A stretch of 64,000 bases of DNA from Aquimonas voraii (GTDB lineage Bacteria; Pseudomonadota; Gammaproteobacteria; Xanthomonadales; Xanthomonadaceae). Location: NCBI RefSeq assembly GCF_900101825.1, contig NZ_FNAG01000002.1, positions 680,144 through 744,143 on the forward strand. The letters run 5' to 3'. The position numbers and the translations under genes are program-made. Numbering within the stretch: position 1 is the first letter of the stretch; every line of letters begins with the position of its first letter. The notes under the pieces are model-generated. The model saw only the letters and a list, made by a program, of their open reading frames with translations, did not search any database and was not told where the DNA came from. Shown in pieces: positions 43,668 to 53,272 of this stretch.

Positions 43668-44093
43668 ATGGCGCTCGAGCGCACCATCTCCATCATCAAG
43701 CCCGACGCGGTCGCCAAGAACGTCATTGGCGAGATCTACGCCCGCTTCGAGAAGGCTGGCCTGAAGATCGTCGCGGCGAAGATGAAGCACCTGTCGCGCA
43801 AGGAAGCCGAGGGCTTCTACGCGGTGCACCGCGAACGTCCGTTCTTCAACGCGCTGGTCGAGTTCATGATTTCCGGCCCGGTGATGATCCAGGTGCTGGA
43901 AGGCGACAATGCGGTGGCCAAGAACCGTGAGCTGATGGGGGCCACCAACCCGAAGGACGCCGCGCCGGGCACTATCCGCGCTGATTTCGCGCAGAGCATC
44001 GACGCCAACGCGGTGCACGGTTCGGACAGTCTCGAGAACGCCGCGATCGAGATCGCCTACTTCTTTGCCGCCACCGAACTCTGCCCGCGCTGA
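43668..44093 (+). CDS. ndk: Nucleoside diphosphate kinase
   Basis: This 141-residue enzyme exchanges the gamma phosphate between nucleoside tri- and diphosphates. The N-terminal [15 protein letters not shown], the [16 protein letters not shown] loop and the phosphohistidine motif [16 protein letters not shown] (His near residue 117) are intact, and the length is that of the tetrameric bacterial type. It precedes rlmN by 28 bases and starts the housekeeping run that ends with der. It is divergent from the psrA-like gene. Confidence 0.98.
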   Translation: MALERTISIIKPDAVAKNVIGEIYARFEKAGLKIVAAKMKHLSRKEAEGFYAVHRERPFFNALVEFMISGPVMIQVLEGDNAVAKNRELMGATNPKDAAPGTIRADFAQSIDANAVHGSDSLENAAIEIAYFFAATELCPR

Positions 44094-44121
44094 TCCGGGC
44101 ACAAGCCAGCGAGAACAGGCC

Positions 44122-45324
44122 ATGAGCGAGATCCCCGTCCGACTGGAAACCGCGACGCCCGGCGTCACGGCGCCCGCGTCGCCGGCGGAACGCGTCAACC
44201 TGTTCGATCTGGACCGCGCCGGCATGGAGCGCTTCTTCGTCGATGTCCTCGGCGAGAAGCGCTTCCGCGCGCACCAGATCATGAAGTGGATGTACCACCT
44301 GCACGTCACCGACATCGCGCTGATGACCGATGTCGGCAAGGCGCTGCGGGCCAAGCTTGAGCAGCACTGCGAGATCCGCCCGCCGAACGTGGTGTTCGAC
44401 AAGGCCTCTGCCGACGGCACCCACAAGTGGCTGCTGGGCATGGACAGCGCCAACTCCATCGAAACCGTATTCATCCCGGACAAGGGCCGCGGCACCCTCT
44501 GCGTGTCGAGCCAAGTGGGCTGCGGTCTCAACTGCCAGTTCTGCAGCACCGCCACCCAGGGCTTCAATCGCAACCTGTCCACCGCTGAGATCATCGGGCA
44601 GGTGTGGGTCGCCTCGAAGCACCTCGGCAACAAGGCCCATCAGGATCGCAAGCTCACCAACGTGGTGATGATGGGCATGGGCGAGCCGCTGCTCAACTTC
44701 GACAACGTCATCCGCGCGATGTCGATCATGCGCGATGACCTCGGGTTCGGCTTGGCCAACAAGCGAGTCACCCTGTCGACCGCGGGGCTCGTGCCCATGA
44801 TCGATCGTCTCGCCGAAGAATCCGACGTCTCGTTGGCGGTGTCGCTGCATGCGCCCAACGACGACCTGCGCACCGAGTTGGTGCCGCTGAACAAGAAGTA
44901 TCCGATCGCCGAGTTGATGGACGCCTGCGTCCGCTACGCGCTGCGCAAGAAGCGTGAATCCATCACCTTCGAGTACACGCTGATGCGCGGCGTCAACGAC
45001 CGGCCTGAGCACGCGCGCGCGCTCGCTCGCCTCATGCGCCGATTCTCGAACCTCGTTCAGTATGCGGACGCGGCCAAGGTCAACCTGATCCCCTTCAACC
45101 CGTTCCAGGGCACGCGTTTCGAGCGCAGCACCGAAGAGGACATCCGGGCATTCCAGAAGATCCTGCTCGACCATCAGGTTCTGACCATGGTGCGGCGAAC
45201 CCGCGGTGACGATATCGATGCCGCCTGCGGCCAGCTCAAGGGGCAGGTTGCTGATCGCACCCGTCGGCAGGCGGAGTTCCGCCGCAAGCTGCAGACTTCG
45301 GGGGTGGACGATGCGGCGGCTTGA
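44122..45324 (+). CDS. rlmN: Dual-specificity 23S rRNA / tRNA adenine-C2 methyltransferase RlmN
   Basis: This 400-residue radical-SAM enzyme methylates C2 of A2503 in 23S rRNA and A37 in some tRNAs. The iron-sulfur cluster motif C-x3-C-x2-C is seen in [19 protein letters not shown] near residue 132. The [13 protein letters not shown] block and the C-terminal [20 protein letters not shown] with the second mechanistic cysteine are present. The ATG at 44122 follows GAGAACAGGC. Its 3' end overlaps pilF by 14 bases, so translation may be coupled. Confidence 0.97.
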   Translation: MSEIPVRLETATPGVTAPASPAERVNLFDLDRAGMERFFVDVLGEKRFRAHQIMKWMYHLHVTDIALMTDVGKALRAKLEQHCEIRPPNVVFDKASADGTHKWLLGMDSANSIETVFIPDKGRGTLCVSSQVGCGLNCQFCSTATQGFNRNLSTAEIIGQVWVASKHLGNKAHQDRKLTNVVMMGMGEPLLNFDNVIRAMSIMRDDLGFGLANKRVTLSTAGLVPMIDRLAEESDVSLAVSLHAPNDDLRTELVPLNKKYPIAELMDACVRYALRKKRESITFEYTLMRGVNDRPEHARALARLMRRFSNLVQYADAAKVNLIPFNPFQGTRFERSTEEDIRAFQKILLDHQVLTMVRRTRGDDIDAACGQLKGQVADRTRRQAEFRRKLQTSGVDDAAA

Positions 45325-46081
45325 GATCGTTGTGCTCATGCTCTGCGCGCTGGCGCTTGCCGGCTGCGAGTCCACCGGCAACACCCGTAGCCGGGCGGAA
45401 GATTCACCGAACGCGATTGCGGCGGCAAACCATGTGCAGATGGGGCGCGCCTACATGCAGCGCGGCCAACTCCAGATCGCGCTGGAGCGCCTGACCAAGG
45501 CGCTTGAGCTCAACCCGCGCTCGACCGATGCGCACACGGTCATCGCCGTTCTCTACGAAGAGATCCGCCGCCCCGAGCGTGCCGAGATCCACTACAGGAG
45601 GGCGGTTGAACTGGAGCCCGAGGATGGCTCGGTCAACAACAACTATGGTCAGTTCCTCTGCCGTGCGGGGCGTTTCGACGAAGCGGATGCCCGTTTTGCC
45701 AAGGCCATTGACGATCCCTTCTATCCGACGCCGGCGCTGGTCTACACCAACGCTGGCGTCTGCGCGATGAAGGCCGGCCGCTGGCCCGAGGCCGACCGCT
45801 ACCTGCGCAGCGCGCTCGAGATCGAGCCGGGCAGCCCCGCCGTTCTTTTCGATCTCGCCCGCCTGCAGTTCGCCAAGGGCGAGCTGCTGCGCGCGCGCGC
45901 CTTTCTGCAGCGACATGAGGCGGCGACAACGCTGGGGCCGGATGCCCTGGAGTTGGGGGCCGCCATCGAAACCGGGCTGGGCAACGTCGAGGCGGCCAAC
46001 CGCTATCGCGAGCGCCTGCGCACGGAGTATCCCGACCACGAAGCCGCACCGACGCTCCAGGGGGAGCCTGCGATCCAATGA
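45311..46081 (+). CDS. pilF: Type IV pilus biogenesis/stability lipoprotein PilF (PilW)
   Basis: This 256-residue outer-membrane pilotin has a lipoprotein signal ([14 protein letters not shown], lipobox LAGC) followed by six or so TPR repeats ([45 protein letters not shown]). PilF helps the PilQ secretin assemble in the outer membrane. The position between rlmN and rodZ is the standard one in gammaproteobacteria. The ATG at 45311 overlaps rlmN and the stop overlaps rodZ (ATGA), giving a tightly coupled operon. Confidence 0.93.
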   Translation: MRRLEIVVLMLCALALAGCESTGNTRSRAEDSPNAIAAANHVQMGRAYMQRGQLQIALERLTKALELNPRSTDAHTVIAVLYEEIRRPERAEIHYRRAVELEPEDGSVNNNYGQFLCRAGRFDEADARFAKAIDDPFYPTPALVYTNAGVCAMKAGRWPEADRYLRSALEIEPGSPAVLFDLARLQFAKGELLRARAFLQRHEAATTLGPDALELGAAIETGLGNVEAANRYRERLRTEYPDHEAAPTLQGEPAIQ

Positions 46082-47007
46082 GCGGACACTTGCATGAGGG
46101 CGCCGGGGCGCCCGAGCGCGCGGTCATCGACACCCGGGCGGGGGCCGAGTCCATCGGCACTCGCCTTCGCAAGCGCCGCGAGGCGTTGGGCCTCGACGTC
46201 ACCGAGCTGGCTTCGCGACTCAAACTTCGCGTGCAGATCATCGAGGCGATCGAAGCGGATCGTCTCGATGCACTGGGGGCCGGGGTGTTCACCCGCGGCT
46301 ACCTGAGCGCCTACGCGAAAGCGGTCGGAATGCCTGCCGTCGTTGTCGACGCCTTGCCCGCCGCGCGCACCACGGCGCCCAACCTGGTGATCCACGTCAA
46401 GCCGCGCTACGGCACCGTGCTGGGGCGCTATACGAGCCGAATCGGCCACGTCTTTCTCACCGCGGCGATCGTGGTGCCCTTCATCTGGATGGCCACCTCC
46501 AATCAACTGCCCTCGCAGCGCGCCACCCTGACCTCGCTGGACGTTCCAGCTTCAGGGGCTGTGGACGCGGGCATGGCGCCTGCTGCCGCCGCGCCGCCGG
46601 AGCTGCCGGTGATGGCCTCCCTCGCTCCCATGTTCCCGTCGCGACCGGCGGGAGCTGACTTGGCCAGTGCGACCTTGAGTCCTGCCGCAGTCACGCTGGC
46701 ACCCGAGGCTCCCAGCGTCGCGGGAACGTCGGAACCCGAGATGCTCCAGCTCAGCCTCAGCGCCGACAGTTGGGTGGAAGTCAGCACGGCAGACGGCGAC
46801 GTTCTGGAATCGTCCCTGCTGCGAGCGGGAGCCACGCGTTCCTTTCCCCTGAACGCCGGGCTGCGGGTCTCGCTCGGCAATGCCGGTGGCGTCGAGCTGC
46901 GTCTGAACGGGGAGGCAATCGATGTCTCGGCCTTCCAACGCGCCAACGTTGCGCGCTTTAGACTCGGCGCGGACGGCACGCTCGCGCCCGCAAACCCGGC
47001 GGGTTGA
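46078..47007 (+). CDS. rodZ: Cell shape protein RodZ
   Basis: This 309-residue bitopic inner-membrane protein bridges MreB to the elongasome. It has an N-terminal helix-turn-helix (SIGTRLRKRREALGLDVTELASRL, residues about 25-90) that binds MreB rather than DNA. A membrane segment lies near residues 122-141 (HVFLTAAIVVPFIWMATS), then an Ala/Pro-rich periplasmic linker and a C-terminal DUF4115 beta domain (LSLSADSWVEVSTADGDVL). The linker is the most variable part. ispG and hisS, which often follow rodZ, are absent here. Confidence 0.93.
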   Translation: MSGHLHEGAGAPERAVIDTRAGAESIGTRLRKRREALGLDVTELASRLKLRVQIIEAIEADRLDALGAGVFTRGYLSAYAKAVGMPAVVVDALPAARTTAPNLVIHVKPRYGTVLGRYTSRIGHVFLTAAIVVPFIWMATSNQLPSQRATLTSLDVPASGAVDAGMAPAAAAPPELPVMASLAPMFPSRPAGADLASATLSPAAVTLAPEAPSVAGTSEPEMLQLSLSADSWVEVSTADGDVLESSLLRAGATRSFPLNAGLRVSLGNAGGVELRLNGEAIDVSAFQRANVARFRLGADGTLAPANPAG

Positions 47008-47064
47008 CACCCGGTCATCGGCCGAGCTTCCTCCGCTGCACGTTGACCTCTTACGGAATACAGA

Positions 47065-47712
47065 ATGTCGATTGAACTGATGGACGAACACGAGCGCGGC
47101 GAACGCGTTCGACGCTGGCTCAAGGACAACGGCAATGCGCTGGTCGGCGGCGTCGCCGTTGGCCTGCTGGCCTTCCTTGGCTGGGAGTGGCACCAGGGCT
47201 CGCAGCTGCAGGCGCGCTATGACGCCGCCAACCAGTTCGAGTCTCTGCGAAAGGCCATCTCGGCAGATCAGACCGAGACGATCGCCGAGGTCGCCGCGGG
47301 CATCGGCGAAAAGTTCAAGGATTCGCCCTACATCGCCCTGGCTGAGCTGCAGGTCGCGCAGACGAAGCTGGAGGCCGGAGATCTCGATGCGGCCTCTGCT
47401 GCACTCGACAAGGCGCGCAGTGCCGCGAACGAGCCCTTGCTGGCGCAAATCGCCACTCTGCGCCTCGCGCGGCTCCGCGTAGCCCAGGGCCAGCTGGACC
47501 AGGCGCTCGCTCTGGCTGATGCCGCCAAGGCGGACTTCCCGGGGCTCGCTTCGGAGCTGCGCGGCGACATCCTGAAGGCTCAGGGCAAGCACGAGGATGC
47601 GATCAGCGCTTACCAGGATGCACTGACCCATCTTGATGCGAACCAGCCGAGCCGCGGTCTGGTCGAGCTCAAGCTTGCTGATCTGGGCGCCGGCGCCCCG
47701 CAGGAGTCCTGA
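47065..47712 (+). CDS. yfgM: Periplasmic chaperone-like protein YfgM
   Basis: This 215-residue inner-membrane protein has one N-terminal membrane segment (ALVGGVAVGLLAFLGWEWHQG, residues about 26-46) and a periplasmic TPR domain (IALAELQVAQTKLEAGDLDAA). YfgM interacts with the SecYEG translocon and PpiD. The opening SIELMDEHERGERVRRWLKDNG is characteristic of the family. It is followed directly by bamB with a 2-base gap. Confidence 0.95.
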   Translation: MSIELMDEHERGERVRRWLKDNGNALVGGVAVGLLAFLGWEWHQGSQLQARYDAANQFESLRKAISADQTETIAEVAAGIGEKFKDSPYIALAELQVAQTKLEAGDLDAASAALDKARSAANEPLLAQIATLRLARLRVAQGQLDQALALADAAKADFPGLASELRGDILKAQGKHEDAISAYQDALTHLDANQPSRGLVELKLADLGAGAPQES

Positions 47713-47714
47713 GC

Positions 47715-48875
47715 ATGCGTGGTGCTGTGCGCGCGCTCGGCCTCTCACTGCTCGCGCTGGGGCTTGTGGCCTGCAGCGGCTCCCGCGTCAGCAAGCGCGA
47801 GAACATCGAACCACCCGCCGAACTGGTCGACTTCGAGTCGAACATCCGTATCGAGCGCGCCTGGTCGAGGTCGATGGGCGAGGGCGAAGGCAGCATGGGC
47901 CTGCGCCAACGTCCGGTGGCGGGTGAAGGCAAGCTGTACTTCGGCAACGTCGAGGGTGAGGTCACCGCGCTCGACGTGCAGACCGGGCGTGAGCTCTGGT
48001 CGCAGGAGTTCGAAGGGCTGCGCTTCGCTGGCCCGCCGGGCTTTGGCGAAGGCACTTTGCTGATGACGACCCTCGATGGCGTCGTGCTGGCACTGAATCC
48101 GGACACGGGCGCCGAGCGTTGGCGCGCCGATGTGACTTCCGAGGTGATTGCCCAGCCGACGATCGGTCGCGGTCTCGCCGTGGTGCGTGCCAACGACGGT
48201 CGCCTGTTCGCCTTCTCCATCACCGACGGCACACGCCGCTGGGTATTTGACCGCGCCCTGCCGAGCCTTACCCTGCGCGGTAACAGCCCACCCCTGATCG
48301 TCGACACGGCCCTGTTCGTCGGCTACGACGACGGCAGCGTCGTGGCGCTGCGTGTCGAAAACGGTTCTCCGGTGTGGGAGCAGCCGGTGTCCGTCGGCGA
48401 AGGCCGCACCGACCTCGACCGCATGAGTGACGTCGATGGCGAGATCGCCTTCCGCGATGGACTCCTTTTCGCAGGCAGCTACCGCGGCCAGGTCGTGGCC
48501 TTCGAAGCGCTGAACGCACGTCCGCTGTGGAACCGCGAGATGTCCGTCTACGGCGGCGTCGTGCTGGCCGGCGAAGCCGTGCTGGTGGCGGACGACCGCG
48601 GCAACCTGTGGTCGCTTGATCAGCGTACCGGCTCGGCGATCTGGAAGCAGGATGCGCTGGCCCACCGCTGGCTGACCACGCCCGCTTACCATGCCGGCTA
48701 CGCCGCAGCCGGCGACATCGAGGGCTACGTGCACTGGATGAGCATGGAGGATGGGCGCTTCCTCGGCCGCGCTCGGCACGGCAAGAAGCCGCTGCGCGGC
48801 AGCCCCATCGTGGTCGATGACTTGCTGATCGTGACCAGCACGGATGGCGAAATCGCGGCATTCCGCGTTCGCTGA
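47715..48875 (+). CDS. bamB: Outer membrane protein assembly factor BamB
   Basis: This 386-residue lipoprotein has a signal ending LGLVACSGS (lipobox VAC), followed by an eight-bladed PQQ-type beta-propeller with repeats such as GKLYFGNVEGEVTALDVQTG and GLAVVRANDGRLFAFSITDG. As part of the BAM complex it binds BamA and supports folding of outer-membrane proteins. It follows yfgM by two bases and is closed by a clear terminator. Confidence 0.97.
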   Translation: MRGAVRALGLSLLALGLVACSGSRVSKRENIEPPAELVDFESNIRIERAWSRSMGEGEGSMGLRQRPVAGEGKLYFGNVEGEVTALDVQTGRELWSQEFEGLRFAGPPGFGEGTLLMTTLDGVVLALNPDTGAERWRADVTSEVIAQPTIGRGLAVVRANDGRLFAFSITDGTRRWVFDRALPSLTLRGNSPPLIVDTALFVGYDDGSVVALRVENGSPVWEQPVSVGEGRTDLDRMSDVDGEIAFRDGLLFAGSYRGQVVAFEALNARPLWNREMSVYGGVVLAGEAVLVADDRGNLWSLDQRTGSAIWKQDALAHRWLTTPAYHAGYAAAGDIEGYVHWMSMEDGRFLGRARHGKKPLRGSPIVVDDLLIVTSTDGEIAAFRVR

Positions 48876-48897
48876 TCATCGGCTCCAGGTCGCAGCG

Positions 48898-48933
48898 GAA
48901 CGCGCCGTGGCGACACGGCGCGTTCTGCGTTTT
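48898..48933 (+). terminator. Intrinsic terminator after bamB
   Basis: GAACGCGCCGTG at 48898-48909 and CACGGCGCGTTC at 48914-48925 form a perfect 12-bp stem with a 4-base GCGA loop. The stem extends with further pairing (CGCAG/CTGCG flanks) and is followed by TTTT at 48930-48933. It separates bamB from der. Confidence 0.88.
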
Positions 48934-49010
48934 CCGGAGTTGCGGCAGACTGTCGGCCGCACTCCAAAGCGCGGATGCCTTATCCGCGACCGTCATCAAA
49001 GGATTCACCC

Positions 49011-50420
49011 GTGCTGCCTCTCGTCGCCCTGGTCGGTCGCCCCAACGTGGGCAAGTCGACACTCTTCAACGTCCTCACCCGCTCGCGTGATGCCCTGGTG
49101 GCCGACCAGCCGGGCCTGACCCGTGATCGCCAGTACGGCGTTTGTCGCCTGGGCGAACGCCCCTTCATGGTGGTCGACACTGGCGGCATCGGTTCTGAAG
49201 AAGGCAGCTTGGGCGAGCGCGCCGAAGTGCAGAGCTGGGCGGCCGTCGACGAGGCCGACGTGCTGCTGTTCATTGTGGATGCGCGAGCGGGCATCACGCC
49301 GGATGACAGCGAGATCCTGCGTCGCCTGCGCCGGCAGTCGAAGCCCGTGATCCTGGCCGTCAACAAGACCGACGGCCTCGACGAGAACACCGCGATGGCC
49401 GAGTTCTCCCGGCTGGGCATCGATACGGTCCTGCCCTTGGCGGCTTCCCACGGGCGCGGAGTGCTGACGCTGATCGAGACCCTGTTCGCGCGCCTGCCGG
49501 CGCTGGCGGAAGGCGAATTCGATCCCGCGCTGGAAGACCCCACACAGCGCCTGAAGCTGGCGATCGTCGGTCGCCCCAACGTCGGCAAGTCGACCCTGGT
49601 CAATCGCATCTGTGGCGAGGAGCGGGTGCTGGCCTCCGAGGTGGCGGGCACCACGCGTGACTCGATCGCGGTCGATCTCGAACGCGAGGGTCGCAAGTAC
49701 CGTCTGATCGACACCGCCGGCATCCGCCGCAAGGCCCGCGTCGACGAAGCCATCGAGAAGTTCAGCGTGCTGAAGGCGCTGCAAGCCATCGAGCAAAGCG
49801 AGGTGGTGGTGTTCATGCTCGACGCCAGTGAAGGCGTGACCGAGCAGGACGCCACCGTGCTGGGCCATGTGCTGCAGGCCCAGCGCGCGCTGGTGATCGC
49901 GGTCAACAAGTGGGATGGATTGACCCAGTACCAGAAGGACCAGTGCAAGGCCGACCTCGAGCGCCGGCTCGCCTTCGTCAACTACGCCCAGATCGTGACG
50001 ATTTCGGCCAAGCACGGCACCGGCCTGCGCGAACTGTTCCGCGCGGTGCACCGCGCCAACGAGTCAGCCACCCGCACGATCGGCACCTCCGAGATCAACC
50101 GTGCCCTTGAAGCCGCTTTCGAGGCCTTCCAGCCGCCGATGGTGCGCGGTCATGTCGCCAAGCTGCGCTATGCGCACATGGCCGGACACAACCCGCCGAC
50201 GATCGTCGTCCACGGCACCCGTCTCAAGACCCTGCCGGACAGCTACAAGCGCTATCTGGAGAACTTCTTCCGCAAGCGCTTCAAACTGGTCGGCACGCCG
50301 ATCGCCCTGCTGTTCCGCGAAGGCGAGAACCCGTACAAGGACAAGCCCAAGCCGGAACTGAGCGACCGCCAGAAAGCCAAGCGCAAGCGCCTGATGCAGT
50401 TCGTCAAGCGCAAGTCCTGA
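49011..50420 (+). CDS. der: Ribosome biogenesis GTPase Der (EngA)
   Basis: This 469-residue GTPase has two tandem G domains, each with GRPNVGKST (residues about 9 and 188), and a C-terminal KH-like domain ending [15 protein letters not shown]. It is needed for 50S subunit maturation. The start is GTG at 49011, giving [17 protein letters not shown] as in other Der proteins, with AAAGGA at 48998; the frame is open from an ATG at 48975, but that adds an atypical leader. It lies after the bamB terminator and so may have its own promoter. Confidence 0.96.
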   Translation: MLPLVALVGRPNVGKSTLFNVLTRSRDALVADQPGLTRDRQYGVCRLGERPFMVVDTGGIGSEEGSLGERAEVQSWAAVDEADVLLFIVDARAGITPDDSEILRRLRRQSKPVILAVNKTDGLDENTAMAEFSRLGIDTVLPLAASHGRGVLTLIETLFARLPALAEGEFDPALEDPTQRLKLAIVGRPNVGKSTLVNRICGEERVLASEVAGTTRDSIAVDLEREGRKYRLIDTAGIRRKARVDEAIEKFSVLKALQAIEQSEVVVFMLDASEGVTEQDATVLGHVLQAQRALVIAVNKWDGLTQYQKDQCKADLERRLAFVNYAQIVTISAKHGTGLRELFRAVHRANESATRTIGTSEINRALEAAFEAFQPPMVRGHVAKLRYAHMAGHNPPTIVVHGTRLKTLPDSYKRYLENFFRKRFKLVGTPIALLFREGENPYKDKPKPELSDRQKAKRKRLMQFVKRKS

Positions 50421-50433
50421 GCGGGGCCGTCCC

Positions 50434-51060
50434 ATGGATCCACTGCTGCAGGCCCTGACCGAGTCCGTCCCGCAGCCGGCGCTACGCACTGAAGCGGTGC
50501 CGGTGCCGCGCGCCTTGGGACGTGTTTACGCCGGCATGACAGGCCAAGGCCTGCGCGCCGGCGATGCGCTGACGCCGCGCCAGATCGGTCTGCTCGCCGC
50601 GAGCGGTGAGGCTCGGGTCGAGGTCTATCCGCGGCCTACGGTTGCGGTCTTCAGCTTCGGTGACGCCCTGCTGCAGGCGGGTGAGCCGCGGGCCGAGGGC
50701 CGCCTGCACGATGCCGCCAGCCCGATGCTGCAGGCCCTGCTGGCCGAGCAGCGCATCGAATCGCTGGCCTGGCCGGCGCTGCCCCAGCATGCCGATCGCA
50801 TCGATGCCGCCTTGGGCGATGCACTGGACAGCTTCGATCTTGTCCTGCTCAGCGCCACCGAGGGCGCCGCCCCGGTGCTGCGCGAGCGCCTGCCGCGGCT
50901 CGGCGTGCCGATGCCCGCCGTGGCCGGCGCACCGCGCGCCTGGCGCAGTTCGCGTGCGCGCCTGCTGTGGGTCGACTCCGAGCCTGAAGCCCTGCTGCGA
51001 CAGTTCTCAGGCTGGGTCGCGCCGACCATCGCTGCCCTGCAGTACCGGAGTCAGGCGTGA
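50434..51060 (+). CDS. Shortened, probably inactive MoeA-like protein
   Basis: This 208-residue protein aligns by eye with pieces of molybdopterin molybdotransferase MoeA. It has the opening helix with AVPVPRALGRV, then a direct jump to GDALTPRQIGLLAASGEARVEV and PTVAVFSFGDALLQAG, which correspond to MoeA segments around F-S-T-G-D-E-L. The N-terminal DNSAMDGYA block, the GGVSVG loop (here LLSATEGAA) and the C-terminal GLPGNPVS block are missing or changed. It is half the normal MoeA length (about 400). The stop overlaps the next gene (GTGA), so it is coupled to the rhodanese-E1 protein. Transfer activity is unlikely. Confidence 0.65.
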   Translation: MDPLLQALTESVPQPALRTEAVPVPRALGRVYAGMTGQGLRAGDALTPRQIGLLAASGEARVEVYPRPTVAVFSFGDALLQAGEPRAEGRLHDAASPMLQALLAEQRIESLAWPALPQHADRIDAALGDALDSFDLVLLSATEGAAPVLRERLPRLGVPMPAVAGAPRAWRSSRARLLWVDSEPEALLRQFSGWVAPTIAALQYRSQA

Positions 51061-52175
51061 TCCGCGAGCTGGACCCGGCCGAGGCGTTCGCTCGCCAGCA
51101 GGCCGGCGCACTGCTTATCGATGTTCGTGAGGACAGCGAGCGCGCCGCCGGACTCCCCGCCGGGGCGGTGGCGCTGCCGCTGGCGCGGGTTGCCACCGAC
51201 ATCGCCGGCTACGCCGCGGCCGAAAGTGAGCTGCTGCTGATCTGCGCCGCCGGCATGCGCTCGCTGCGCGCGGCTTCGCAGCTGCGCGCGCTGGGCTATA
51301 CGAATCTCGCTTCGGTGCGCGGCGGCTGTGGCGCCTGGCGTGCACAGGGTCTGCCCTGGGCCGGCGCGCAGGAGTCACCGGACTTCCTGGAGCGCTTCGA
51401 TCGCCACCTGCGCCTGCCGCAGGTCGGCCTGGATGGACAGCGGCGGCTGCAGCGCGCGCGTGTGGCTATCGTCGGCGCCGGCGGCTTGGGTTCGCCGGTG
51501 GCCCTGTACCTGGCGGCGGCGGGCGTGGGCCACATCCGCCTGATCGACGATGACCGCGTCGACCGCAGCAACCTGCAGCGCCAAGTGCTGCACACCGACG
51601 CCGCGGTCGGCGAGTACAAGGTCGATTCCGCGCGTGAGCGCCTGCTGGCGCTGAACCCGCACCTCGACCTCGACACCCGCGCCCAGCGCCTCGGTGCCGA
51701 AAACATCGAGCGCCTGTTCGCCGGGGTCGAACTGGTGATCGACGGCAGCGACAACTTCCCCACCCGCTACCTGGTGTCCGATGCCTGCGTGAAGCTCGGC
51801 CTGCCCATGGTCTATGGCGCGGTGGAGCGTTTCACCGGGCAGGTGGGCGTGTTTGCCGCAGGCGTGCGGCGCGGGCGGTCGCCCTGCTACCGCTGCCTTT
51901 TTCCCGAGCCTCCCCTGGAAGCGCCGAATTGCGCGGAAGCCGGCGTGCTTGGCGTGCTGCCGGGCTTGATCGGGCTGCTGCAGGCGAATGAGGCGCTGAA
52001 GTACCTGCTCGGCATCGGCCGCGTGCTGGACGGCCGCGTGCTCAGCGTGGACGCGCTGCAGATGGGTTTTCGCGAGATCGGCGTGCCGACCGATCCACAG
52101 TGCGCGGTCTGCGCGCCGGGGCGTGCATTTCCGGGCTATGCGGACTACGGGCGGTTTTGCAGCGTCGGCGGGTAG
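51057..52175 (+). CDS. Rhodanese-E1 fusion (MoeB/ThiF-type sulfur carrier activase)
   Basis: In this 372-residue protein, residues 1-100 form a rhodanese domain with the active-site loop CAAGMRS (Cys near residue 63). Residues about 115-365 form an E1-like adenylyltransferase: LPQVGLDGQRRLQRARVAIVGAGGLGSP (nucleotide loop), DDDRVDRSNLQRQVLH, and zinc-type CxxC pairs in CYRCLFPEP and CAVCAPG. Such fusions (MoeZ/MoeBR) adenylate and sulfurate MoaD or ThiS-type sulfur carriers; the domain order here is rhodanese first, unlike MoeZ. The GTG start at 51057 overlaps the MoeA-like gene. Confidence 0.9.
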   Translation: MIRELDPAEAFARQQAGALLIDVREDSERAAGLPAGAVALPLARVATDIAGYAAAESELLLICAAGMRSLRAASQLRALGYTNLASVRGGCGAWRAQGLPWAGAQESPDFLERFDRHLRLPQVGLDGQRRLQRARVAIVGAGGLGSPVALYLAAAGVGHIRLIDDDRVDRSNLQRQVLHTDAAVGEYKVDSARERLLALNPHLDLDTRAQRLGAENIERLFAGVELVIDGSDNFPTRYLVSDACVKLGLPMVYGAVERFTGQVGVFAAGVRRGRSPCYRCLFPEPPLEAPNCAEAGVLGVLPGLIGLLQANEALKYLLGIGRVLDGRVLSVDALQMGFREIGVPTDPQCAVCAPGRAFPGYADYGRFCSVGG

Positions 52176-52333
52176 GGAGTCAGATTCGCTACCGGCGTTC
52201 AGGCCAGGCTGAGCCTGGGCCTACCCCAGGGAGGGCTTTGCGATGAGCCAGCGCTCTCGGCCGAGCATTGAGCCGAGCGGGCGCGGCTCACGCCGTATGC
52301 AATAATTCGCGGCTTTAACGCCGGGTCCACGCC

Positions 52334-53203
52334 ATGACCGCACGCCTGCTGGATGGCAAGCGTATTGCCGATGAGCTGCTTGCCGATCTTGCCCGCCGAG
52401 TCAGCGACCGCGTCGCCAGCGGACGCAAGCCGCCTGGGCTGGCCGTGGTGCTGGTCGGCGCTGATCCCGCCTCCGCCGTCTACGTGCGCAACAAGCGCCG
52501 TGCCTGCGAGCGCGTGGGCTATGCGAGCTTCGCTTTTGACCTGCCCGCCGACACGCCGCAGGCCGATCTCGCCGCCCTGATCGATCGCCTGAATGCGGAC
52601 CCCGAGGTCGACGGCATCCTGGTGCAGCTGCCGCTGCCGGCGCACATCGACGCGCAGGCGGTGCTGAACCGCGTTGATCCGCGCAAGGACGTGGACGGCT
52701 TCCATCCCGAGAACGTCGGCCGCCTGGCCCTGCGTCAGCTTGGGCTGCGGCCGTGCACGCCGAAGGGCATCGTGCATCTGCTCAGCCATACCGATCGGCC
52801 GGTGCGCGGGCAGCAGGCGGTCATCGTCGGTGTGTCCAACCACGTGGGTCGGCCGATGGCGCTGGAGCTGCTGATCGCCGGCTGCACGACGGTCTGCTGC
52901 CACCGCTTCACCCCGCGCGACACCCTGCGCCAGCACGTGGAGGCGGCAGATCTCGTCGTGGTCGCGGTGGGCAAACCGGGCCTGGTGCCAGGCGAGTGGA
53001 TCAAGCCGGGCGCGGTGGTGATCGATGTCGGCATCAACCGTCTGCCGGATGGCTCGCTGACGGGTGATGTCGGCTTTGACGCGGCCGTCGAGCGCGCCAG
53101 CTGGATCACGCCGGTGCCGGGTGGCGTCGGGCCGATGACCGTCGCCACGCTGATGCAGAACACCTGGGAAGCCAGTCTTTTGCGCGAACTTGGCCGCGCC
53201 TGA
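52334..53203 (+). CDS. folD: Methylenetetrahydrofolate dehydrogenase/cyclohydrolase
   Basis: This 289-residue bifunctional enzyme interconverts 5,10-methylene-, 5,10-methenyl- and 10-formyl-tetrahydrofolate. The Y-x3-K catalytic motif is in [11 protein letters not shown] near residue 54. [28 protein letters not shown] and the C-terminal [18 protein letters not shown] are intact. It has its own 158-base leader and precedes the TRAP operon by 69 bases. Confidence 0.97.
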   Translation: MTARLLDGKRIADELLADLARRVSDRVASGRKPPGLAVVLVGADPASAVYVRNKRRACERVGYASFAFDLPADTPQADLAALIDRLNADPEVDGILVQLPLPAHIDAQAVLNRVDPRKDVDGFHPENVGRLALRQLGLRPCTPKGIVHLLSHTDRPVRGQQAVIVGVSNHVGRPMALELLIAGCTTVCCHRFTPRDTLRQHVEAADLVVVAVGKPGLVPGEWIKPGAVVIDVGINRLPDGSLTGDVGFDAAVERASWITPVPGGVGPMTVATLMQNTWEASLLRELGRA

Positions 53204-53272
53204 GACAGGGTGGGCGTGTCACCTCGGCGTCGCCTGCGCCGTAGACACTGGCCGTTGGCAGGGAGCCTCGCC

